In this document: piece by piece, positions 41,899 through 50,707 of the stretch
How positions within the stretch are numbered: position 1 is the stretch's first letter
Layout of the letters: every line of letters begins with the position of its first letter
Assembly (NCBI GenBank): GCA_028292435.1
Contig: JAQGMI010000062.1
Span: 1-64,000 of the forward strand
Direction: 5' to 3'
DNA from: Betaproteobacteria bacterium
GTDB lineage: Bacteria; Pseudomonadota; Gammaproteobacteria; Burkholderiales; SG8-41
Length of the DNA: 64,000 nucleotides
Program-made: the position numbers and the translations under genes
Notes under the pieces: generated by a model
Databases searched by the model: none
Seen by the model: the letters and a program-made list of their open reading frames with translations, nothing else
What the model was told of the DNA's origin: nothing

Positions 41899-42981
41899 AT
41901 GCATGACGCTACCGTAGCCAGCCACGACGCACTGGTCGCTTCCGCCATTCACCATTGGGCGCCGCGATTCGTCACCAACGGCGTGCCGCTGACCGATTTT
42001 CAGGAAGTCACCGCCGGCATTTCGCGCTGGGATGACTGGTGCAGCGCATGGAGCGCGCGTGCCGCGGTGCACGAAGCGATCGGACGCCAGGCGCTTGCCG
42101 ATGGTTTCAACCATTCCGCGGGGCAGCACCTGACGACGGCGGGCGTGTGCTATCACTTTGCCAAGTTCGTGTTCGTGCTCGACGTCGATCAGATGCGTGC
42201 GGCGCATATGAAAGCGGTCGACTGCCGCAAGCTCGCGCTGCCGCACCTGCGCCCGGCCGGCGAGTACGTGCGCATTCCGTATGAAGGCAAGTCTTTCGCC
42301 GGCGTGCTGCGCCGGCCCGCCGGTGTCGCGCGGCCGCCGATCGTGGTCATGTGCATGGGACTCGACTCGGCCAAGGAAGAAATGGACAGCTACGAATCGC
42401 TGTTTCTGGCGCGCGGACTTGCAACGCTGAGTTTCGACGGGCCGGGGCAGGGCGAATCCGAATATGAAATTCCGATTCGCGGCGATTACGAAGTCGCGGT
42501 AAAGGCAGTCGTCGATTGGGTCGGTGCGCGCACCGACGTTGACGCCGGCAAGATCGGTTTGTGGGGCGTGAGTCTCGGCGGGTATTATGCACCGCGTGCG
42601 GCGGCGTTCGAAAAGCGCGTCCAAGCCTGCATCGCATTGTCCGGCCCGTACAACATGGGCGCCGCCTGGGACGGCTTGCCGGAACTCACGCGCGAAACGT
42701 TTCGCACGCGCGCGCATTGTTCGACCCAGGACGAGGCGCACCGAATTGCGGCCACGCTGAGTCTCGAAGGCGTCACCGGAAAAATCGAGTGTCCGTTATA
42801 CATCGTGACCGGCAAGCTCGACCGTGTCGTGCCGTGGCAGGACGCCGAACGCCTGGCCAAAGAAGCGAGCGGGCCGGTTGAGCTTGTCGTAATCGAAGAC
42901 GGCAATCACGTCGCCAACAACCGCGCATACAAGTACCGCGCCCAGTCGGCCGACTGGATGGCCCGGCAGTTGACCGGTTGA
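41899..42981 (+). CDS. Alpha/beta hydrolase, 2,6-dihydroxypseudooxynicotine-hydrolase-like (paralogue 1)
   Basis: 360 residues. The N-terminal about 130 residues are helical (GVPLTDFQEVTAGISRWDDW), the rest is an alpha/beta-hydrolase. Nucleophile elbow GVSLGGYY with Ser225, acid Asp308 (GKLDRVVP), His337 (EDGNHVANN). Domain layout, length and triad spacing (83 then 29 residues) resemble, as far as I recall, 2,6-dihydroxypseudooxynicotine hydrolase, an enzyme that cuts a carbon-carbon bond. It is clearly a paralogue of the protein at 45018. Ribosome site is not obvious. Probable job: C-C or ester/amide cleavage in the cluster pathway. Confidence 0.83.
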   Translation: MHDATVASHDALVASAIHHWAPRFVTNGVPLTDFQEVTAGISRWDDWCSAWSARAAVHEAIGRQALADGFNHSAGQHLTTAGVCYHFAKFVFVLDVDQMRAAHMKAVDCRKLALPHLRPAGEYVRIPYEGKSFAGVLRRPAGVARPPIVVMCMGLDSAKEEMDSYESLFLARGLATLSFDGPGQGESEYEIPIRGDYEVAVKAVVDWVGARTDVDAGKIGLWGVSLGGYYAPRAAAFEKRVQACIALSGPYNMGAAWDGLPELTRETFRTRAHCSTQDEAHRIAATLSLEGVTGKIECPLYIVTGKLDRVVPWQDAERLAKEASGPVELVVIEDGNHVANNRAYKYRAQSADWMARQLTG

Positions 42982-43021
42982 TGATTGTATATTCAAAATA
43001 AAAAAGTACGAGGAGAAAATC

Positions 43022-43990
43022 ATGACGCTTCGCATAGGGCTCTCGCTGTTACTCGCATGCGGCGCGATGGCCACGGCGGCGATCGGCGCAGAAACGTATC
43101 CGTCCAAACCGATACGCATGGTCGTGCCGTTCCCGCCCGGCGCGGCGAGCGATTTTCTGGCGCGCACGCTGGGACAGAAACTGAACGAACTGTACAACCA
43201 GCAGGTGGTGATCGATAACCGGCCGGGCGCCGGCGGCATCGTCGGCAGCACGCTGGTCGCTAAAAGCGCGCCCGACGGCTACACGCTCGGCATGGTCGGT
43301 CAGCCGCATCTGATGCAGCCGCTGCTGCAAAGAGTGCCGCCGTATCGCGCGCTCGACGATATCGCCTGCGTCATTCAGGTCGCGGCGCTGCCGAACGTGC
43401 TCGTCGTTTCGCCGCAGTTGCCGGTCAAGTCGGTGAGCGATGTCATTGCGCTCGCGAAATCGAAGCCCGGCACGTTGAATTTTGGTTCCGCGGGAATCGG
43501 CAGTTCATCCCATATCGCTGGTGAAGCGCTCAAAGCCGCAGCTGGCATCGACATCGTACATGTGCCGTTCAAGCTCCTGCCCGATATCTTCGCGGAAATG
43601 CTGGCGGGCCGCGTGCAGCTTTATATGTTCCCGCTGCCGGCGGTGATGCCGATGCTAAAAGACAGCAAGCTGCATGTCGTCGCCGTGGGTACGCCGCAGC
43701 CATCGCCTTCGCTGCCCGGCGTGCCGACGATGTCGGAATCGGGTTTGCCCGGCTTTCAGAGTCAGAGCTGGTTCGGCATCGTGGGGCCAGTCGCATTACC
43801 GCGCGCAACGGTTCTTCAGCTGAATCGAGATGTCGCCAAAATTCTGGCGACCAATGACATCAAGGAGCGCTTCCTGCGGCAGGGTGCGGTGCCGGCGTAC
43901 GGCGCGCCTGAAGATTTTAAACAATTGATGCAGGCTGATTTCGCCAGATACCAAAAGCTCGTCAAGGACGCCGGCATTTCGGCTCAATAA
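43022..43990 (+). CDS. Tripartite tricarboxylate transporter (Bug/TctC) substrate-binding protein
   Basis: 322 residues, with a signal peptide ending AAIGAE and a clear GAGGAG ribosome site at 43010-43015. Bug hallmarks: YPSKPIRMVVPFPPGAASD, VVIDNRPGAGGIVG, APDGYTLGMVGQ, NFGSAGIGSSSH, and VHVPFKLLPDIF in place of the usual VPYKG. It is the first of two receptors in tandem (next at 44050), separated by about 60 bases. The pair, flanked by two hydrolases, suggests that two related ligands are taken up and processed here. No TctA/TctB genes lie nearby. Confidence 0.9.
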   Translation: MTLRIGLSLLLACGAMATAAIGAETYPSKPIRMVVPFPPGAASDFLARTLGQKLNELYNQQVVIDNRPGAGGIVGSTLVAKSAPDGYTLGMVGQPHLMQPLLQRVPPYRALDDIACVIQVAALPNVLVVSPQLPVKSVSDVIALAKSKPGTLNFGSAGIGSSSHIAGEALKAAAGIDIVHVPFKLLPDIFAEMLAGRVQLYMFPLPAVMPMLKDSKLHVVAVGTPQPSPSLPGVPTMSESGLPGFQSQSWFGIVGPVALPRATVLQLNRDVAKILATNDIKERFLRQGAVPAYGAPEDFKQLMQADFARYQKLVKDAGISAQ

Positions 43991-44049
43991 CAGTAATAAT
44001 CGCAATGCACTGGCAGCGCCACACGGCAAACCAACCCGAGGAGAAAAAT

Positions 44050-45018
44050 ATGCACACCATTAAACTGACGGCACTGTGCGGCGCGATGCTCATGATTGGC
44101 GGCCCGGCGGGCGCCGAGGAAAAATTTCCGACGAAGCCGATTCGCATGCTGGTGCCATTTTCGGCGGGCAGCACGACCGACTTTGTCGCCCGCATGCTCG
44201 GGCAGAAGTTGACCGAGCGCTCGGGTCAACAAGTCGTGGTCGACAACCGGCCGAGCGCGGGCGGCGTCATCGCGTCCGAGACGCTGCTCGCTGCGCCGCC
44301 GGACGGCTACACGCTGATGCTGGTGTCGATCGGCCATGCCGTCAACGCGTCGCTCTACAGCAAGTTGCCGTACGACACGGTCCGCGATTTCGCCGGCATC
44401 ACGCTCGTTACCGATACGCCGACGGTGCTGGTCGTCACGCCGTCGCTCGGGCTCAAAACCGTCAAGGATCTCGTCGATTACGCTAAAGCGCGGCCCGGTA
44501 AGGTCAACTACGCGTCAGCGGGCGTCGGCAGCGGCGCGCACATTAACGCCGAGCAATTCAAGCTGGCGACCGGCATCGATGTCGTGCACGTGCCGTACAA
44601 AGGCACACCCGAAGCGCTCACCAATGTGATCGGCGGCAGCGTGAATTTTTTCTTCTCGCCGATCACGGGCGCGGTAACGCTGATCAAAGGCGGCAAGATC
44701 GGTGCGCTCGCAGTTTCGACCAAGGAGCGTTCGCCGGTACTTCCCGATCTGCCAAGCGCAGCCGAAGTCGGCGTGCCCGGATTCGAGTTCAATTTGTGGA
44801 CGGGACTCGTCGGCCCCGGCAAGTTGCCGAAGGACATTAAGGACAAAATCAATAAGGAAGTGGTTGCGATCCTGGGTTTGCCTGACGTCAAAGAGCGCAT
44901 GTTGACGCAAGGCGCAACGCCGCATCCGACGACGCCCGCGCAGTTCGATGCATTCATCAAGAGCGAAGTCGAGCGCCTCGCGAAAGTCGTCAAGGCATCG
45001 GGCGCGAAAGCGGACTGA
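44050..45018 (+). CDS. Tripartite tricarboxylate transporter (Bug/TctC) substrate-binding protein
   Basis: 322 residues from the ATG at 44050 (GAGGAGAAAAAT before it). Signal peptide ends near GPAGAEE. Motifs: FPTKPIRMLVPFSAGSTTD, VVVDNRPSAGGVIA, PPDGYTLMLVSI, NYASAGVGSGAH, VHVPYKGTPEAL. The stop TGA overlaps the next start by one base (TGATG at 45016-45020), coupling it to the second alpha/beta hydrolase. It resembles the receptor at 56776 in the binding-loop sequence (HVPYKGTPE), so those two may bind similar ligands. Confidence 0.92.
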   Translation: MHTIKLTALCGAMLMIGGPAGAEEKFPTKPIRMLVPFSAGSTTDFVARMLGQKLTERSGQQVVVDNRPSAGGVIASETLLAAPPDGYTLMLVSIGHAVNASLYSKLPYDTVRDFAGITLVTDTPTVLVVTPSLGLKTVKDLVDYAKARPGKVNYASAGVGSGAHINAEQFKLATGIDVVHVPYKGTPEALTNVIGGSVNFFFSPITGAVTLIKGGKIGALAVSTKERSPVLPDLPSAAEVGVPGFEFNLWTGLVGPGKLPKDIKDKINKEVVAILGLPDVKERMLTQGATPHPTTPAQFDAFIKSEVERLAKVVKASGAKAD

Positions 45019-46109
45019 TGGCGGAGACTGCAAAAGCACCAAAAGACAAGCGCGTAGAAATCGCATTACGCGCGTGGGCGCCGAGGTTTGTCGCGAGCGG
45101 CGTGCCGCTCGCCGATTTCGAAGAAGTCACCGGCGGCATTTCGCGCTGGGATGAATGGTGCGCGGCATGGTCGGCGCGCGGCGCAGTGCACGAGGAAATC
45201 GGCCGCAAGGCGCTTGCCGAGGGTTACCACATCAGCGCGGCGGGTCATCTGACGCGCGCGGCGCTGTGCTATCACTTCGGTAAATTCATGTTCGTGCACG
45301 ATCTCGCACAGATGAAAGCGGCGCACGCGAAAACCATCGAATGCCGCAATCTCGCGCTGCCGCACCTGAATCCGCCGGGCGAGCGCGTGGCGATTCCTTA
45401 CGGCGACAAAACCTTGTATGGCGTGCTGCGCAAGCCGGCGGGCGTGAAGAAACCACCGGTCGTGATTATTTGCGTCGGTCTCGATTCGACCAAAGAAGAA
45501 ATGGATTTTTACGAGACGCTGCTGCTCGAGCGCGGCATGGCGACGCTGCCGTTCGACGGACCGGGACAGGGCGAGGCGGAGTACACGATTCCGATTCGCG
45601 GTGACTTTGAAGTGCCGGTGAAAGCAGTGTGCGATTTCATCGAGACGCGCAAAGATCTCGATGCCGGACGCATCGGCGTGATGGGCGTATCGCTCGGTGG
45701 CTATTATGCGGCGCGCGCTGCTGCATTCGAGAAACGCCTGAAAGCGTGCGTATCATTGTCAGGCCCTTACAGTTGGGTCGAAGTGTTCGATGCTCGCAAT
45801 GAACTTTCGCGCGAAGCATTCAAGGTACGCAGTCATGCGAAAACGATGGAAGAGGCGCGCGCGGTTGCACAGACGCTGACGCTCGCCGGCGCCGCCGGGA
45901 AAATCACCTGTCCGCTGTATGTCGTCGGCGGCGAACTCGATCACCTGACGCCGCCGCATAACGCCGAGTGCATCGCGGCCGAAGCGTCGGGCCCGACGAT
46001 ATTGAACATCGTCAAAGGCGGCAATCACGTCGTAAACAACCGCCGCTATATGTATCAAACCCAAATGGCCGACTGGCTCACGCAACAGTTCGGCTTGCCG
46101 AAAGCGTAA
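45018..46109 (+). CDS. Alpha/beta hydrolase, 2,6-dihydroxypseudooxynicotine-hydrolase-like (paralogue 2)
   Basis: 363 residues; starts on the last base of the upstream receptor stop. Near-colinear with the hydrolase at 41899: GVPLADFEEVTGGISRWDEW, LLERGMATLPFDGPGQGE, nucleophile Ser225 in GVSLGGYYAA, acid Asp308 (GELDHLTP), His337 (KGGNHVVNN), all at the same residue numbers. Differences cluster after the nucleophile (YSWVEVFD here, YNMGAAWD there), which may change substrate choice; the glutamate here has no match in paralogue 1. Likely cytosolic. It probably catalyses the same chemistry on a related compound. Confidence 0.84.
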   Translation: MAETAKAPKDKRVEIALRAWAPRFVASGVPLADFEEVTGGISRWDEWCAAWSARGAVHEEIGRKALAEGYHISAAGHLTRAALCYHFGKFMFVHDLAQMKAAHAKTIECRNLALPHLNPPGERVAIPYGDKTLYGVLRKPAGVKKPPVVIICVGLDSTKEEMDFYETLLLERGMATLPFDGPGQGEAEYTIPIRGDFEVPVKAVCDFIETRKDLDAGRIGVMGVSLGGYYAARAAAFEKRLKACVSLSGPYSWVEVFDARNELSREAFKVRSHAKTMEEARAVAQTLTLAGAAGKITCPLYVVGGELDHLTPPHNAECIAAEASGPTILNIVKGGNHVVNNRRYMYQTQMADWLTQQFGLPKA

Positions 46110-46116
46110 ACGTCCA

Positions 46117-47289
46117 ATGAGTGAAGCGCTGTATCCGCATTTTTCAGCGGCCGAATTCTCGCGGCGGCACGCTGCCGCGCGGGCCCTGATGAAGGCCGAA
46201 GGTATCGATGCGCTGGTTGTTTACGGCGACTCGGGCGTGTCGCGCCACAACCATGCCGATATTCATTACCTGTCGGGCTTTCTGGGCAACCGCAACAACT
46301 ATGTAGTCGTCACCGAGAAGCACGAACCGGTGCTCTTCGTGCAGTCGTTCAATCATGTGCCGAATGCGCGCGAAGCATCTTCGATCCGCACGGAATGGGG
46401 TGGCGCCAGTTCAGCTGCAACCATCGCAAAGCATTTGCTCGATGCAGGGCTCGCCAACGCCACGCTCGGCTACGTCGGTGATGTGCCGGTGCAAAGTTAT
46501 CTCGCCTGGCAGCGCGCGCTTACCGGCTGGCAGTTCAAGGAGGCGACGCGCACATTTCGACGTCTGCGGCTGGTGAAAAGCGGCGAGGAAATCGACTGGC
46601 TGAAGCGAGGCGCGGCGATGACCGATGCGGCGCTGCAAAGCTTGATCGACGCCGTGGAGCCGGGCATGCGCGAATATGAACTCGGGGCGATCGTCGAGAC
46701 GACCGCGCTGAATGCCGGCGGATTGCCGCATTTGTGCTATCTGTCGTCCGGTCCGCAAGCTGGCGCCGGCGCATGCGTGCCGCGCCAGAATCTGTCGAAT
46801 CGAATGATCGAGCTCGGCGATGTAGTCAACACCGAAATCAGCATCAGTCACTGGGGCTATTCGGGCCAGATGCATCGGCCGATTTTTATCGGCACGCCGC
46901 CGGGCGACCTGTATCGCAAGCTGTGGGATACGACGCTCGAAGCGTATGAACGCTGCGTGAAAATCCTGCGCGCCGGCGCGACGAGTGAAGACGTGCTCGA
47001 TGCCGGCGACGTCATCGCCGAACGTGGCTTTACGATCAACGACGGTTTCCTGCACGGTTTCGGTATCGGCTTGCTGCCGCCGAGCATCGGCACGCGCGAA
47101 TCGACCGCGCGCCGCGGCGAGTTGGGACCGAATTTCACGTTTGAAGAAAACATGTGCGTCGTGGTTCAGCCGAACGTCGTGACGCACGACGAAAGCGCCG
47201 GCTTGCAGCTCGGCAATTTGTTTCGCATCACGCGCGACGGCGCCGAATGCCTGCATCGCCTGCCTTTGCAGTATTACGTGACTCACTAG
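46117..47289 (+). CDS. M24 'pita-bread' family protein A, metal ligands replaced
   Basis: 390 residues. An N-terminal creatinase/prolidase domain (about 1-150) and a C-terminal M24 domain are both present. In the M24 domain the five metal ligands D, D, H, E, E read: Glu240 (NTEISISHWGY), Gln251 (SGQMHRP, eleven residues later as expected), His313 (LHGFGIG), Gln351 (VVVQPNV) and Gly366 (LQLGNLF). So only His is kept. That rules out ordinary dinuclear aminopeptidase chemistry and recalls metal-free creatinase, which hydrolyses a C-N bond. It follows the second hydrolase by seven bases. Name as 'Xaa-Pro peptidase' would mislead. Confidence 0.82.
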   Translation: MSEALYPHFSAAEFSRRHAAARALMKAEGIDALVVYGDSGVSRHNHADIHYLSGFLGNRNNYVVVTEKHEPVLFVQSFNHVPNAREASSIRTEWGGASSAATIAKHLLDAGLANATLGYVGDVPVQSYLAWQRALTGWQFKEATRTFRRLRLVKSGEEIDWLKRGAAMTDAALQSLIDAVEPGMREYELGAIVETTALNAGGLPHLCYLSSGPQAGAGACVPRQNLSNRMIELGDVVNTEISISHWGYSGQMHRPIFIGTPPGDLYRKLWDTTLEAYERCVKILRAGATSEDVLDAGDVIAERGFTINDGFLHGFGIGLLPPSIGTRESTARRGELGPNFTFEENMCVVVQPNVVTHDESAGLQLGNLFRITRDGAECLHRLPLQYYVTH

Positions 47290-47294
47290 AAATC

Positions 47295-48275
47295 ATGAAG
47301 ACACTCACAAAATTGCTTGTTTCGATGTTTGCATTGGCGCCGGCGCTTGCGGCGGCACAAGGTGCCGATCCGGCCGCCAGTTATCCGAACCGGCCGGTGC
47401 GGCTCATTACCGGCTCTCCCGGCAGCACCTCCGATATCAGTGCGCGATTCATCGCGCAGAAGCTGAGCGAGATGTGGCGCCAGCAGGTCGTGGTCGATAA
47501 CCGGCCCGGCGCGGGCGGCATGATCGGCGCGGAAATCGCCGCCAAATCGGCGCCCGACGGCTACACATTGATGCAAGGTCATATCGGCACGCACGCGAGT
47601 CCGCAGTTCCTCTACAAGCACATCGGCTACGATCCGGTGAAGGATTTCGCGCCGATCGCGCTGGTGTCGAATTCCGGCATCGCGCTCGCCATTCATTCGT
47701 CGGTGCCCGCCGGCAACCTCAAAGAATTTATTGCGTATGCGAAAGCTAAACCGGGCGGCGTGAATTACGGTTCGGCGGGCGGCGGCACGAGCAGCCAGTT
47801 GTCGGGCGAACTATTTAATCAAATGACGGGCGCGAAGCTCGTGCATATCCCGTACAAGGGCGCAGGCTTCGCCTTGACCGCGCTCGTCGGCGGCGAAACG
47901 CAGGCAGCATTTTTGTCGACGACAACCATCAGCTCTCAATCGAAGTCCGGCCGCATCAAGCCGCTCGCGGTGCTGAGCAATACGCGGTTCGCCGCAGCGC
48001 CCGATATTCCCAGCGTGGTCGAAGCAGGCTATCCGGGCATCGAATCGAGCGTGTGGTTCGGACTGTTTGCGCCCGCGAAAACGCCGTCCGCGATCATCGC
48101 GAAAATCAATCGCGATGCGGTGGCGAGCCTGCAAACGCCCGAAGCAAAAGCATTGCTGCTGTCGCAGGGCGCGGAAACCGTCGCCACGACACCGGCCGAA
48201 TTCGGCGCGTTCCAGAAAGCTGAAATCGCCAAGTGGGGCAAAGTCATCAAGGAAGCGGGCATCAAGGCGGAGTGA
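47295..48275 (+). CDS. Tripartite tricarboxylate transporter (Bug/TctC) substrate-binding protein
   Basis: 326 residues from the ATG at 47295, just five bases after the M24 protein's stop. Signal peptide ends PALAAAQ. Bug motifs: YPNRPVRLITGSPGSTSD, VVVDNRPGAGGMIG, APDGYTLMQGHI, NYGSAGGGTSSQ, VHIPYKGAGFAL. The GSPGSTSD turn, where PFPPGG is usual, is a variant of the binding loop. It is followed after 32 bases by an aldo/keto reductase, a pairing repeated at 56776/57752. Ligand unknown. Confidence 0.92.
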   Translation: MKTLTKLLVSMFALAPALAAAQGADPAASYPNRPVRLITGSPGSTSDISARFIAQKLSEMWRQQVVVDNRPGAGGMIGAEIAAKSAPDGYTLMQGHIGTHASPQFLYKHIGYDPVKDFAPIALVSNSGIALAIHSSVPAGNLKEFIAYAKAKPGGVNYGSAGGGTSSQLSGELFNQMTGAKLVHIPYKGAGFALTALVGGETQAAFLSTTTISSQSKSGRIKPLAVLSNTRFAAAPDIPSVVEAGYPGIESSVWFGLFAPAKTPSAIIAKINRDAVASLQTPEAKALLLSQGAETVATTPAEFGAFQKAEIAKWGKVIKEAGIKAE

Positions 48276-48307
48276 AATCCGCACCCGGCACAAGACAGGA
48301 GACGAAA

Positions 48308-49291
48308 GTGGAACAACGCAGACTCGGCAACAGCGGCGTCATGGTTTCGGCCGTCGGCCTCGGCATGGGCAGCACGACCACGGATTTCGGTGCGCAGGAT
48401 GATGCAGTGCAGATCGCGACGATGCATCGCGCGCTCGATCTGGGCGTGACTTTTTTCGACACTGCCGATCGCTACATGGCCGGCCGTCATGAACGGCTCG
48501 TCGGCGAGGCGCTCAAAGGCCGTCGCGAGCAGGTCATCGTCGCATCGAAGTTCGGCAATTTCGATTTGCCGAATGGCAAGAAGGGCTACAACGGCCGCCC
48601 CGACTATGTGCCGCAGGCGTGCGACGCGAGTTTAAAGCGGCTGAACATGGACGTAATCGATCTGTATTACCTGCATCGCGTCGATCCCGAGGTTCCGGTC
48701 GAGGACACGGTCGGCGCTATGGCCGAACTCGTGAAGCAGGGCAAAGTGCGTTATCTCGGTTTGTGCGAGGCCGGTCGCCAGTCGCTGACCCGCGCATTCA
48801 AAGTTCACCCGATTACCGCGATGCAGACCGAATATTCATTGTGGGCGCGCGACGTCGAGCCGGAAATTCTGCCCGTGTGCCGCGAATTCGATGTTGCATT
48901 CGTGCCGTATGCACCGCTTGGCCGCGGACTGCTTGCCGGCACCGTGCGCAAGCTCGATGACATTTCGCCCAAAGACATACGGCGGCGGCAGCCACGTTTT
49001 CAACCCGGCAATCTCGAGCGCAATCTGGAATTGCTGAAACCGGTCGAGAAAATCGCCGCGGCGCATCAAGCAAGCACCGCGCAAATCGCACTGGCATGGC
49101 TTTTTACGCGCGGCGCCGACATCATTCCGATTCCCGGCACCAAGCAACAGAAATATCTCGAGCAAAACGTTGCCGCGCTCGATATAAAGCTCACGCAGGC
49201 GGAACTCGACGTGCTGGCCGATACTTTCAAACCCGGAGCGCGCGCCGGCGACCGTTATAATCCCGGGTACTTTACCAACCTGGGCGTGTAG
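48308..49291 (+). CDS. Aldo/keto reductase (copy 1)
   Basis: 327 residues from a GTG at 48308, with AGGAGA just upstream. The AKR tetrad is visible: Asp51 and Tyr56 (FFDTADRYMAGRHE), Lys81 (VASKFGN), His123 (YYLHRVDP). NADPH-binding C-terminus DIIPIPGTKQQKYLEQNV is typical of the AKR13/YakC-like group, which reduces aldehydes and ketones. A paralogue is at 57752, also next to a Bug receptor. It would reduce or oxidise a carbonyl in the cluster pathway. Substrate unknown. Confidence 0.9.
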   Translation: MEQRRLGNSGVMVSAVGLGMGSTTTDFGAQDDAVQIATMHRALDLGVTFFDTADRYMAGRHERLVGEALKGRREQVIVASKFGNFDLPNGKKGYNGRPDYVPQACDASLKRLNMDVIDLYYLHRVDPEVPVEDTVGAMAELVKQGKVRYLGLCEAGRQSLTRAFKVHPITAMQTEYSLWARDVEPEILPVCREFDVAFVPYAPLGRGLLAGTVRKLDDISPKDIRRRQPRFQPGNLERNLELLKPVEKIAAAHQASTAQIALAWLFTRGADIIPIPGTKQQKYLEQNVAALDIKLTQAELDVLADTFKPGARAGDRYNPGYFTNLGV

Positions 49292-49341
49292 CCGCCGCCC
49301 ATCCCGCAGCAAGCATCGCATTGAATCCTCGGAGCACTTAA

Positions 49342-50700
49342 ATGGCACGCAAACCGAAACCGCGCGAACGCGCACTCGTTAAATCGTCGGGCATCGATCC
49401 GAAAAAAGGCGTGAGCAGCGCCCCGGACGGCTTATTCGATCCCGCCAATCCGCGCCATCGCTGGGACCGTCCGCTGCAGGCGCCGGGCCGCATGCAGGTC
49501 GATTTTGAAGAACGCGTCGATTTTCGCCGGCTGCATGACTACCGGCTTGCGCGCACTCGCAATGCGCTGTCGAAATCGAAGCTCGGTGCGCTGCTGGTGT
49601 TCGACCAATACAACATGCGCTACATCTCGAGCACCGTGATCGGCGAGTGGGCCCGCGACAAACTGACGCGGTGGACGTTGCTCACCGGCAACGGGGAGCC
49701 GTGGGTGTGGGATTTCGGCTCGGCGGCGCGCCACCACAAATTATATGCACCGTGGCTGCCGACCAATCATTGTCTTGCCGGTAACGTCGGTCTGCGCGGT
49801 GCGATCAATCCGCGCGTCGGCCTCTTCGAGGAAGCGGCGAAAGAGATTTACGACATCCTCGTGCAAGAGGGCGTTGCTGATATGCCGCTCGGCGTCGACG
49901 TCGTCGAACCGCCTTTCCTGTTCGCGCTGCAGAAGCTCGGCATCAAAGTGCAGGACGGGCAGCAGGTCATGCTCGAAGCGCGCGAGATCAAGAGCCACGA
50001 CGAGATCACGCTGCTCAACATGGCGGCGGCGATGGGCGATGGCGTGTATCAGGATATTTTCGAAGCGCTGAAGCCGGGCATCCGCGAAAACGAAATCGTC
50101 GCCATGGCGACCAAGCGCCTATATGAAATGGGTTCCGATTGCGTCGAAGCGATCAACGCGATCGCCGGCGAGCGCTGCAGCCCGCACCCGCACAACTTTA
50201 CCGACCGCATGATTCGTCCCGGCGATCAGGCGTACTTCGACATCATCCAGTCGTATATGGGCTACAAGACGTGCTACTACCGCACGTTCACCGTCGGCAG
50301 TGCGACCAAAGCGCAGCACGACGCGTACAAGAAAGCGCGGCAGTGGATGGATGGCGCGATCAGCATGCTGAAGCCCGGTGTCAGCACCGATAAAGTCGCG
50401 AAGATGTTTCCGAAATCGACTGAAATCGGTTTCGAGACTGAAATGTCGGCATTCGGCCTTAACTTCTGTCACGGTCTTGGGCTTGGCCTGCACGAACGGC
50501 CGCTGGTGTCGCGATTAAATTCGTTGAAAGACCCTTACGAATTGAAGGCCGGCATGGTGTTCGCCGTCGAAACATTCTGCCCTGCGAGCGACGGCGTATC
50601 GGCTGCGCGCATCGAGGAAGAAGTCGTGCTTACGCCGAATGGCGCCAAAATCATCACGCTGTTCCCCGCGCAGGAACTGCCGATCGCGAACAAATACTAG
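49342..50700 (+). CDS. M24 'pita-bread' family protein B, one ligand Asp to Cys
   Basis: 452 residues, longer than its two relatives here because of an N-terminal extension of about 60 residues rich in basic amino acids. In the M24 domain the first ligand Asp300 (YFDIIQSYMGY) is kept, the second is Cys311 (YKTCYYRT, eleven residues on), His (CHGLGLGLHERP) is kept with the second catalytic His, Glu (FAVETFCP) and Glu (ARIEEEVV) are kept. So it may bind metal with an unusual cysteine. It resembles the M24 proteins of the DddP/ectoine-hydrolase kind in length and setting, but I cannot assign it. The E1-alpha gene follows by seven bases. Confidence 0.82.
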   Translation: MARKPKPRERALVKSSGIDPKKGVSSAPDGLFDPANPRHRWDRPLQAPGRMQVDFEERVDFRRLHDYRLARTRNALSKSKLGALLVFDQYNMRYISSTVIGEWARDKLTRWTLLTGNGEPWVWDFGSAARHHKLYAPWLPTNHCLAGNVGLRGAINPRVGLFEEAAKEIYDILVQEGVADMPLGVDVVEPPFLFALQKLGIKVQDGQQVMLEAREIKSHDEITLLNMAAAMGDGVYQDIFEALKPGIRENEIVAMATKRLYEMGSDCVEAINAIAGERCSPHPHNFTDRMIRPGDQAYFDIIQSYMGYKTCYYRTFTVGSATKAQHDAYKKARQWMDGAISMLKPGVSTDKVAKMFPKSTEIGFETEMSAFGLNFCHGLGLGLHERPLVSRLNSLKDPYELKAGMVFAVETFCPASDGVSAARIEEEVVLTPNGAKIITLFPAQELPIANKY

Positions 50701-50707
50701 GAGCGTC

